Shown here: positions 14,086 to 21,350 of the stretch, in pieces
Layout: the number at the start of each line of letters is the position of its first letter
Position numbering within the stretch: the first letter of the stretch is position 1
Source: CBDHHC01 sp050633205
GTDB lineage: Bacteria > Pseudomonadota > Alphaproteobacteria > Rhizobiales > CBDHHC01
Direction of reading: 5' to 3'
NCBI GenBank assembly: GCA_050633205.1
Contig: JBOEGA010000028.1
Span: 1-21,473, forward strand
DNA: 21,473 nucleotides
Program-made: the position numbers and the translations under genes
The notes under the pieces: generated by a model
The model's database searches: none
Seen by the model: the letters and a program-made list of their open reading frames with translations, nothing else
Told to the model about the DNA's origin: nothing

Positions 14086-15214
14086 ATGCGTGCTGAAACG
14101 CAAACTGTTGTTGATCAAATAAGAGAGTCTCTGGCGCTTTTACGGAGGCATCTTTGACTGGGATCATGCCACTAACAGGCTGGATGAGCTAAATCACGCT
14201 TCAGAAGATCCTGAATTATGGAATGATGCTGCCCGTGCGCAGAAAGTGATGCGTGAACGCCAGCAGCTGGAATCTGCTATCAATAATTATCAGACACTCG
14301 AAAATGGTCTTAATGATAATATTGAGTTAATTGCAATGGGAGAGGAAGAAGGTGATGATGATGTTATCGCTGAAGCCGAGAAGGCCCTCACTGAATTAAA
14401 GCTTATTGCACAAAAGCAGGAAGTTGAGACGCTTCTGTCAGGTGAAGCAGATTGTAACGATACTTACCTTGAAATTCATGCAGGTGCCGGCGGTACTGAA
14501 AGTCAGGACTGGGCACAGATGCTTATGCGGATGTATATGCGCTGGGCTGAGAGCCGTGGCTATAAGGTCGAGATAATCGAAAGCAGGCCTGGTGAGGAAG
14601 CTGGGATGAAGGCAGCAACCCTTCTGTTTAAGGGGCATAATGCCTATGGATGGTCCAAAACTGAGTCCGGTATACACCGTCTGGTGCGTATTTCTCCTTT
14701 TGATTCAAATGACAGGCGACATACAAGTTTTGCTTCTGTATGGGTTTATCCCGTCGTTGATGACAATATAGATATTGAAGTTAATGAGAGTGATTGCCGT
14801 ATAGATACTTACCGCGCCAGTGGTGCCGGTGGCCAACATGTGAATACAACGGATAGTGCTGTTCGTATTACGCATGAGCCTTCTGGAATTGTGGTGCAGT
14901 GTCAGAATGAACGTTCCCAGCACAAGAACAGGGCAACCGCCTGGTCTATGCTGCGTGCCCGGCTTTATGAAATGGAACTGAAGAAGCGCGAGGATGCGGC
15001 AGCAGCTGAAGCTGCATCAAAATCCGATATCGGTTGGGGGCACCAGATTCGCTCTTATGTATTGCAGCCATATCAGATGGTTAAAGATCTGCGCACAGGT
15101 GTTGAAAGTGGTAATCCGGGTAATGTACTGGACGGGGCTCTTGATCCATTTATTGAAGCTGCTCTTGCGCAACGCATACATGGTGGTGAGTCAGAAGTCA
15201 CCGACCTGGATTAA
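14086..15214 (+). CDS. prfB: Peptide chain release factor 2, made by programmed +1 frameshift
   Basis: RF2 recognises UAA and UGA and triggers peptide release. The gene starts at the ATG at 14086 (GGGGA 6 bases upstream) with 23 codons ending in CTT. An in-frame TGA then stops translation unless the ribosome slips +1 and continues with GAC TGG GAT. The joined product is 375 residues: MRAETQTVVDQIRESLALLR at the start, then DWDHATNRLDELN after the slip. The codon-recognition tripeptide SPF is at 203-205 and the GGQ hydrolysis motif (SGAGGQHVN) at 248-250, almost the E. coli positions. A start at the GTG at 14246 would lose about 53 residues and is wrong. The gene ends inside the tail of the convergent CPBP gene. 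Confidence 0.96.
14144..14158 (+). promoter_or_regulatory. RF2 programmed +1 frameshift site
   Basis: GGAGG (14144-14148), three bases CAT, then CTT-TGA-C (14152-14158) reproduce the known RF2 recoding signal: an internal Shine-Dalgarno three bases before a slippery CUU and a UGA stop followed by C. Low RF2 leaves UGA unread and favours slippage, so RF2 autoregulates its own synthesis. Confidence 0.95.
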
Positions 15215-16232
15215 TTCGAACAGTGTTTCCGGGGGTATCCCTGGTTTCTGTTGAAGCGGCTGCAAGGTGGAATGGTGATCTATCCCAGATAATCAGAATG
15301 ACAAATATGATTACACTGGTTATCTGTAATAGATAAGTCAGCGGATCTTCAAAATAGCTGCCTTCAACTTTTGCGTAGGAAAATGAGTATTTAAACAGTG
15401 TAAAGCTGTTGTCACGACTTACCGCTACCGAAATAATCAGCATAAAGAAAATATTATTGATCCACCGCAGGCCCCAGGTTGCCATAAGGCTTCTGGTGCG
15501 AAACAGTATCCAGAAGTAGACCAGTTCTGAAGTGGCAAAAAATATAACTGCGGTCAGGAGTTCCCGGGACGTATTTTCGTGAACTACGTGCTGATAGAAA
15601 AAAACTATCATGACCAACAATACTGCTATTATTCTAATAGGAAATAATGCTCCTAATACTCTGAGAAGATAGCCACGGAACATAAGCTCCTCTCCCAGTG
15701 CCTGAATGAGTAATACAAAAAGCCCCAGAGCGAACCAAAGCAGGAATGATGATGTCAGCTCACTTACTGATATGTTATCCCGCTGGAGCCAGAACAGGTA
15801 GGCTATATTGATTGAAAACAATAAGGCCAATGCAAAAGATGCTTTCCAGAATGGGGTCCATGACACGGGTATGTTGTATGTGAGGCCTGTCGTTATTCTG
15901 TTTCGGTGAAGGCTTAACGAAGATGTGGAGAGCAGTATCAGAAATATTCCGCCAAGTGCCGGAAATATAAAACTGTATATATTGTTTTTCAGGAATATAT
16001 CATGAGTTTCAGCAGAATAGGTATCGAACTGATCTGTCGTATCAGTTGTTACAGAAACATGCTCCATCCATATAACGAGTGCGGGTGCAATATAGACATA
16101 TGCGAGAGAACCAATTGTCAGTATTAAAAAGACCCAGTACCAGCGCCAGCGACCTTTTTGCTCATCAAGCAGAACCGGATCAAGAACCCAAGGTAGCCAC
16201 GGGTTATCGATATGATGTTTATTTGTAATCAT
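15198..16232 (-). CDS. CPBP/Rce1-type membrane protein, putative intramembrane protease with a substituted motif 3
   Basis: Polytopic membrane protein of 344 residues with about eight hydrophobic segments (first at about 32-56). Motif 1 of the CPBP (CAAX protease and bacteriocin-processing) family is clear in ALGEELMFRGYLL (E181, E182, R186). Motif 2, FxxxH, is probably F211-H215 in FFYQHVVH. At motif 3 (HxxxN) the sequence is GLRWINN, so R256 stands where histidine is expected while N260 is kept. It may be inactive as a protease or act differently. The gene overlaps the end of prfB by 17 bases tail to tail and lies 92 bases downstream of the first VWA gene on the same strand. No good Shine-Dalgarno precedes the ATG. 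Substrate unknown. Confidence 0.8.
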   Translation of the reverse strand: MITNKHHIDNPWLPWVLDPVLLDEQKGRWRWYWVFLILTIGSLAYVYIAPALVIWMEHVSVTTDTTDQFDTYSAETHDIFLKNNIYSFIFPALGGIFLILLSTSSLSLHRNRITTGLTYNIPVSWTPFWKASFALALLFSINIAYLFWLQRDNISVSELTSSFLLWFALGLFVLLIQALGEELMFRGYLLRVLGALFPIRIIAVLLVMIVFFYQHVVHENTSRELLTAVIFFATSELVYFWILFRTRSLMATWGLRWINNIFFMLIISVAVSRDNSFTLFKYSFSYAKVEGSYFEDPLTYLLQITSVIIFVILIIWDRSPFHLAAASTETRDTPGNTVRINPGR

Positions 16233-16258
16233 AAATCGCGAGGTAAGCCTTTTAACTC

Positions 16259-16315
16259 TGATACTTGTTTAAACATGCTAAGGCGAATAAGGAAGACTGC
16301 TTATAGTTAGTATCA
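16259..16315. repeat. Inverted repeat arms and a palindrome between the VWA and CPBP genes
   Basis: TGATACT (16259-16265) and AGTATCA (16309-16315) are complementary arms around 43 bases. Directly inside the first arm is the perfect 10-base palindrome TGTTTAAACA (16266-16275). No T-run follows, so this is not a standard terminator. It may be a regulatory site for the CPBP gene or chance. Confidence 0.3.
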
Positions 16316-16324
16316 AGGATTTCG

Positions 16325-17944
16325 CTATCGGACAATGACCTCAATCTGCTTTACTTCAGAAGGCTTAACCTGAAAAGGCTGTTTGAATATCTGGCCACTT
16401 CTTCTTGCCATGATTACGTAGTTTCCTGCAGCCAAAATATGGGTAGGCAAAGCGCCAGCACTGTTTTTTACAACATCACCCTGTGGTGTCAGAATACTCC
16501 ACTGAGTGCCTGCAAGTGCTTCACCACCCCGGGCATAGACAAGTTTGAAAGTTACTTTTGCCGCTGTGTGGTTGATGGTTGCCTCAGTCAGTTTGCCCGG
16601 CTCGATGGTCACATCTGCGCTGACAACTGCATTGGCATCTCCATAGCGGCTGACAATATGATATATTCCTGCATTGAGGCGGATAATCAGTCCGGGTTTG
16701 GCTTCAGATATTACTTTCTGACGTGTACCAAACTGGTCTCTTTCATCAGAGTATATTGTATAGGCGACTGTGTGATGAGGGACTGGAGCACCGTTTGCCA
16801 TTACGGATTCAAGTCTCAGGCCGCCGGCATTCATCACAAAGATTTCGTTGACTGGCTGGTTGAGTTTTATGGCGATTTTTTTGGTCAGGAATGCACGGCC
16901 ATAGGATGAATTAATCAGATATTCTCCCGGAGCCAGGGCTGCTGTAGGGCTTGCTTCCCTGTGAGTGCTCAGAAGTTTGTATTTCCCTTTTTTATCGGGT
17001 TTTGAGCTAAAAATGCGCCAGACCAGATTGTTCTGGATAGGTAAACCACCATCATTAAGCAGTGCTGTTAGTGTTATTGGTGTAAGGCCTGCTGCCACGC
17101 CCTGCTGACCGGCTGCGTTAAACCGTTGTGCCGCAGATGGGTTTGAAGGGTTATATACCCGTTTAACCGGTTTATCACCGCTGAGGTCAAATTCAACTCT
17201 GCCACGATTTCCACCGCCAGATCCTGTCGGAACACGTTTCCAACCCTGCAGGTTGATGACATTTTTCTCTTTTGATTTGGTATTACTGCCTGTGATGACA
17301 TTCTGGCTCATGGCAGCAGTCATTGTCTGTGACAGGGCCAGCTTTAAACGAGGTTCACTTGTTGCGGATCTGAACAGACCACCTGTCAATCCTGACAAGC
17401 ATCTCAGGGCTTTTAATTTACCCAGATTTTTTCTATCAAATGCAATAACATGTATGCGGATAGAATTGTCTATGCTTTTGAGTGCACTTGCGGTGGAGCA
17501 TGGGTCCTGCTGGCAGGTATCAAGTCCATCTGCAATAAGAATAATATTTTTGGGGCCTGAAACTCCGGTTAGCTGCTGAGCAGCTATTTTAAGTGCCCGT
17601 GAAATAGGAGTTGCACCTTTGGGTGTTACTTTATTGATGATGCCAGAGGCGGTTGGGCCGTCCAGTTTCTGAAGTTTCTGGAGTGTTTCAACGTCTGCAC
17701 AGCTTGTTGCTCTCCGGTGACCATAAGCAACAAGCCCCATATTAACCTGGCCATCATATTTCAGGAAGCTGTCTGCAAGCGCATTTCTTGCGATGAGGAT
17801 CTTGTTTACTTTATCTATATGTCCCCACATGCTGCTCGAAGCATCAAGAATCAGTACAGCATTAGGCCTGCCAGCCGCATTTGTCTGCGGGGCAAAACAT
17901 ATCAAAGCCATCAGTAGGCTGGATAAAATGACGATCTTTTTCAT
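16325..17944 (-). CDS. Secreted von Willebrand factor A domain protein with C-terminal beta-sandwich repeats (VWA-1)
   Basis: A 539-residue protein with a signal peptide (cleavage likely after TNA, near 23). The VWA domain (about 28-215) resembles the so-called Ca-activated chloride channel-like VWA proteins of bacteria. The metal site is complete: DASSSMWG (D34, S36, S38), T112 in KGATPIS, and D139 in IADGLDTC. Four cysteines (C82, C144, C149, C182) include the CQQDPC motif and suggest two periplasmic disulfides. After a Gly/Ser linker come three repeats, each with L-x-(A/P)-G-x-Y (338-342, 423-428, 504-509). These are probably small beta-sandwich domains for binding or spacing. No membrane anchor or lipobox is seen at the C-terminus. 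No clear ribosome site precedes the ATG. It lies 190 bases after the paralogous VWA-2 gene. Function unknown. Confidence 0.85.
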   Translation of the reverse strand: MKKIVILSSLLMALICFAPQTNAAGRPNAVLILDASSSMWGHIDKVNKILIARNALADSFLKYDGQVNMGLVAYGHRRATSCADVETLQKLQKLDGPTASGIINKVTPKGATPISRALKIAAQQLTGVSGPKNIILIADGLDTCQQDPCSTASALKSIDNSIRIHVIAFDRKNLGKLKALRCLSGLTGGLFRSATSEPRLKLALSQTMTAAMSQNVITGSNTKSKEKNVINLQGWKRVPTGSGGGNRGRVEFDLSGDKPVKRVYNPSNPSAAQRFNAAGQQGVAAGLTPITLTALLNDGGLPIQNNLVWRIFSSKPDKKGKYKLLSTHREASPTAALAPGEYLINSSYGRAFLTKKIAIKLNQPVNEIFVMNAGGLRLESVMANGAPVPHHTVAYTIYSDERDQFGTRQKVISEAKPGLIIRLNAGIYHIVSRYGDANAVVSADVTIEPGKLTEATINHTAAKVTFKLVYARGGEALAGTQWSILTPQGDVVKNSAGALPTHILAAGNYVIMARRSGQIFKQPFQVKPSEVKQIEVIVR

Positions 17945-18040
17945 CAGTTTCTAAGTATCCGTCTATCTCTAATCTGTTCCTGCATATTCGAAACACTATG
18001 TTGCAACAATAGCTTAAGCAGGTTAATGGCTGATCAACTT

Positions 18041-18067
18041 ACCTGATTCCTATTTAACAAATCAGGT
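18041..18067. repeat. Hairpin in the gap between the two VWA genes
   Basis: ACCTGATT (18041-18048) and AATCAGGT (18060-18067) are perfect 8-base arms around 11 bases, about 70 bases after the VWA-2 stop. T residues follow only on the plus strand (TGTTTT), where no gene precedes it. On the minus strand it is at most a weak transcript end or a regulator site for VWA-1. A smaller dyad TTTGCG/CGCAAA lies just beside it. Confidence 0.35.
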
Positions 18068-18134
18068 TGTTTTGCGTTGTTTTTCGCAAAGCCAGCCAGA
18101 AAAGGGTTCGCAAGCGTCCAGTATTCACACTTAT

Positions 18135-20115
18135 TTAATTTGCTTCAAGTTTGATTTCAGTGTTTTTCCCTTTTTTAATTTCAAACTTCTGTTCATACCG
18201 ATTGGCGTCGCTGTCTGCCCGGATTGTATATTTTCCCGCCATCAAAGCCATATCAGGAGAGGGTCTGCTGGTTCTCCAGATTTCCCTGTTATTATTGTCA
18301 TAGAGTGTCCAGAATACATTGATTTTCGGGTATTTTCCTTTTTTATTCAGCAGGGCGACTTTAAGTGTTCCGGCATTATGCTGAACCATTATATTTCTGG
18401 TTTGTCCGGGCTTAATCTCGATATTGATTTCTTTTCTTACGTTTATGGAGCCATATCGGGCAATTATCCGGTACTTTCCAGGGGTGAGTATGTAGTCTTT
18501 TGCAGGATCTGTTGTTCTTGAGATCTCTTTTTCTGTTTCCTGCTTACTGATAATCCTATATGAGATGCGCTCCTCAAGAGGGTGTTTTGCGGTTGAGATT
18601 GTAGAGCGTATTTTCAGTGTAGCTGCCTTCAGATTTATTTTAGCAGAGGTTGTTTCACCCGGTGTAATGAGAACATGCTGAAAAGCATGGGCGAGATCAT
18701 GTTCGGCTTTAATTACATAACGTCCGGCTGGTAGTCTGAGGGATGGTTGAGATGCTGCAGTACGGGATATTTCATCTTCCGGCCCGAGATCTTCATTTTT
18801 GATTGTGCTGTTAAATTTGTAGACAGAGTAAAATACTCTTTCAAGGNNTCATTTCCAGCTTAAGCCTGGCATGATCTCCTGCTGTTATCGTTGCTATACT
18901 TTTCAGACGGTTTCCCCCGTGTGTTGCAATGATAAGGTATTTTCCTGCATTCAGAGAAAAATCTGATATGGCGTTATTGCTGCGGGCTATAGGTCTTTGC
19001 TGTGGTTTTAAATATTTATTCAGTTTGTACAGTGAGTAAAAGACACCTTCCAGTGTTTCTCCATCAGACCTCTCTTTTGTTTCCACACTGAGTGTACCAG
19101 CGTTGAGGTTGATAATGTGTGTGAGTGAACCGGACTGCGGGGATTGAATGATTGCTTCTGCTGTTGCCAGCCCGAGCTTTGCTTCAACAATATATTTTCC
19201 GGGCTTCAGAGGTATTGTGGGCTGGGAACCTGAAGATACGGCCAGGGGGCGTCCTCTGAAACTACTGTCAGTTACAGCTTTGTATACTTTCCAGGATATA
19301 TCTTTGCGCAGAGGAGCTTTTCCCTGAGACAGGACGGCGAGCAATCTCACACGCGAGTTTCCTTTCAGGTGTGAGGTGATCTGCTTTTCATTAACTTCCG
19401 GCGGTCTATAACTTATGGTTTTTCCTGAATGCTCTTCTGTGTCGGTTGTTTTCAGGAGTGCAGCGAGCAACTCTTTTTGTGTAGCGGCAATTTCAAAGCT
19501 ATCGGAGTTGCGTTTTTTGAAGCAGCTATAGCGTGAAATATCCTGTTTTTTTATGCCGAAGCCGATGACATTTACCCGGAGATCATAGGAGGTCTTTCTA
19601 AGTTTTTTCAGTGTTCTGCATGGATCTTGCCGACAGTTATCCCTGCCATCGACAACCAGAACAATTCTGGCACTCTGGTTTTCAAAATCCAGTCTGCGGG
19701 CAGCAATTTCCATTGCTTTCGCGACCGGAGCCCTGTTTCTGGGTCTTAACTTCTGCAGTTTAAGGAGGCTATCTTCTGTTTCTGTCAGCGATATTTCTCT
19801 TATAACCTCAACAGCTTTGCAGCTTCGTTTTCTGAGGTGGCCAAAAGCCAGAACTCCTACTGGCGTCTTTCCCTCATGGTGTTTCAGCGTTTCTTCAATT
19901 GTGCGGGTTGCGATTTTATATTTTCGATCGCCATCAATTCGCCCCCACATTGAGCGGGAGGCATCAATTATTATGACTGTTTTTACAGGGTCTGCTGCTA
20001 GTGCACCCAGTGGCTGTAATACAGTAATGTTGCATAGCAGAAATATGACAAATGACTTCAACGTAAAACAAAAGAAAGGGGCTTTCTTCAATAGGTATAA
20101 AATATGCCGTTTCAT
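18135..20115 (-). CDS. Secreted VWA domain protein with five beta-sandwich repeats, interrupted by an assembly gap (VWA-2)
   Basis: Paralogue of VWA-1. The frame from the ATG at 20115 gives a long hydrophobic signal (about 20-40, ending GALAA) and a VWA domain (about 45-225) with DASRSMWG (D51, S53, S55) and D156 in VVDGRDNC. The MIDAS threonine is replaced by A129. Four cysteines (C99, C161, C166, C198) match VWA-1. The frame breaks at two n bases (18847-18848), right after residue 422. In another frame the protein resumes as LERVFYSVYKFN and runs 236 residues to a stop at 18135. Repeats of 80-90 residues with L-x-(A/P)-G-x-Y occur five times across both parts. Repeat register implies 15 codons are hidden in the gap, giving about 673 residues. 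It is read here as one gene, not two fragments. Function unknown. Confidence 0.82.
18847..18848. other. Two ambiguous bases marking an assembly gap inside VWA-2
   Basis: The only n bases in the window. Read literally they cause a frameshift and a stop two codons later. The frame is restored only if the true insert is 1 more than a multiple of 3. Confidence 0.95.
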
Positions 20116-20476
20116 TATTGCTTTAACCTGTGTAGCTACCTTGAGGATAGGTTGGAACTTCTGGTATTATGGATAATGTTACAGGGTGAAGGTCAGGCCA
20201 CTCAAGCAATAAAACCGCTTTTGAGAAAGTTTAACACAGTTGCGTTTATCCGGGCCGCATAAAGCCTGTTATCACAGGGAGGGATTTAGTTATTTACGCA
20301 GTTGCGATAATAAAATTACGCAAGTGCACAAAGTATTTTTCAATTATAACCTGGTATCTGTTGTTAATGTAATATTTATAAAAGTATCTATATTGAGTTT
20401 GCTATATATTAATACTATAGTAATAGTGAATATATATTGATCAAGATGTGGAATTACACTGGAATTATTGTGAAGC
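20116..20476. other. Divergent intergenic region, 361 bases
   Basis: Separates minus-strand VWA-2 from the plus-strand transglycosylase gene. The half near the transglycosylase is very AT-rich and contains its promoter candidate. The other half holds a weak minus-strand pair TTGAGT (20200-20205) and TAACAT (20176-20181) with an 18-base spacer, a possible VWA-2 promoter. CAGTTGCG occurs twice (20237-20244 and 20299-20306). No coding frame is convincing. Confidence 0.5.
20393..20421 (+). promoter_or_regulatory. Promoter candidate for the transglycosylase-domain gene
   Basis: TTGAGT (20393-20398) and TATAGT (20416-20421) are separated by exactly 17 bases, giving a start site about 50 bases before the ATG at 20477. 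A run of AT just upstream could act as an UP-like element. Confidence 0.5.
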
Positions 20477-21328
20477 ATGACTGTATTAAATTCAATTGAA
20501 ATACCCCAGAATATAGAAAAAGCACTTGTTAAGGCCAGTAAGGCTACAGGTACTGATTTTGACTATTTATTGCAGACCGCGATGCGTGAAAGCTCATTTA
20601 ATACAGATGCAAAAGCACAGAGGTCAACGGCTACCGGATTGTTTCAGTTTATAGAATCCACATGGCTTCAAACTCTGAAAGAAGAGGGGGGTAAACTGGG
20701 GCTGCAAAAGTTTGCTTCGCAGATATCGAAAAATTCTTTTGGGAATTATGTTGTATCTAACCCTGATACGAAAGCCAGGATACTTGACCTGCGAAAAGAT
20801 CCCGAGGTTTCGGCAATGGTTGCGGGAGCTTATGCGCAACGTAATGAAGACTATATTGAAACAAAAATTGGCCGAAAGCCATCAACCGGCGAAGTATATA
20901 TCGCGCATTTTCTAGGAGCCAGAGATGCGGCGAAGCTTATTCAGCTTAGCCAGATGCAGCCAAACGCGAAAGCGGATAAGTATTTTTCTGCTGCTGCAGC
21001 CAAAAACAGGAACATATTCTTTGATGGCAGTAAGGCCAAAACTGTTGGAGAGGTCTATAATACGCTTGTTCAGGGTTATGCAGGCTCGTCGCAGGATATT
21101 GCCAAAAATACGAATGAAGGCTGGAATACTGTGGTCAATAAAACGACAGGTTCTGTTAAACCTTTAAATCAGAAGGCGAACTTTAATTCCAGTGACAAAG
21201 GCTCAGAAGGGGCAGGCAGTATTGGTGCCTGGGCTAATATTCTCGGGAATAAAGATCAGGAATCAAAACCTGATGCAGTGAGAAAAGCCGGAAAAGGCCA
21301 TTTTTCAGAAATTTATTCGAGTGATTAA
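20477..21328 (+). CDS. Lytic transglycosylase (SLT) domain protein without signal peptide
   Basis: A 283-residue protein whose first 150 residues look like a soluble lytic transglycosylase domain, which cuts the glycan strand of peptidoglycan. Catalytic E38 lies in AMRESSFN, followed by the GLFQF motif (54-58) and YIAHFLGARDA (141-151). The rest (about 165-283) is Lys/Asn/Ser-rich and probably disordered. There is no hydrophobic N-terminus, and an in-frame TGA two codons before the ATG rules out a longer secreted form. Export by a flagellar-type or other special route is therefore possible. The Shine-Dalgarno is weak. It is divergent from VWA-2. SLT proteins of this layout occur in other alphaproteobacteria, as far as I recall; the substrate context here is unproven. 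Confidence 0.82.
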   Translation: MTVLNSIEIPQNIEKALVKASKATGTDFDYLLQTAMRESSFNTDAKAQRSTATGLFQFIESTWLQTLKEEGGKLGLQKFASQISKNSFGNYVVSNPDTKARILDLRKDPEVSAMVAGAYAQRNEDYIETKIGRKPSTGEVYIAHFLGARDAAKLIQLSQMQPNAKADKYFSAAAAKNRNIFFDGSKAKTVGEVYNTLVQGYAGSSQDIAKNTNEGWNTVVNKTTGSVKPLNQKANFNSSDKGSEGAGSIGAWANILGNKDQESKPDAVRKAGKGHFSEIYSSD

Positions 21329-21350
21329 GCCGGAGGCGGGATCTGTTAAG

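Noticed and set aside
14246..15214. prfB beginning at the GTG at 14246
   Set aside because: The frame extends upstream to the CTT-TGA-C recoding site, and the 23-codon first part with its own ribosome site starts at 14086.
18135..18389. Separate small minus-strand gene of 84 codons starting MVQHNAGTLK
   Set aside because: It is in frame with open sequence continuing upstream to the n bases and matches the repeat pattern, so it is the C-terminal end of VWA-2.
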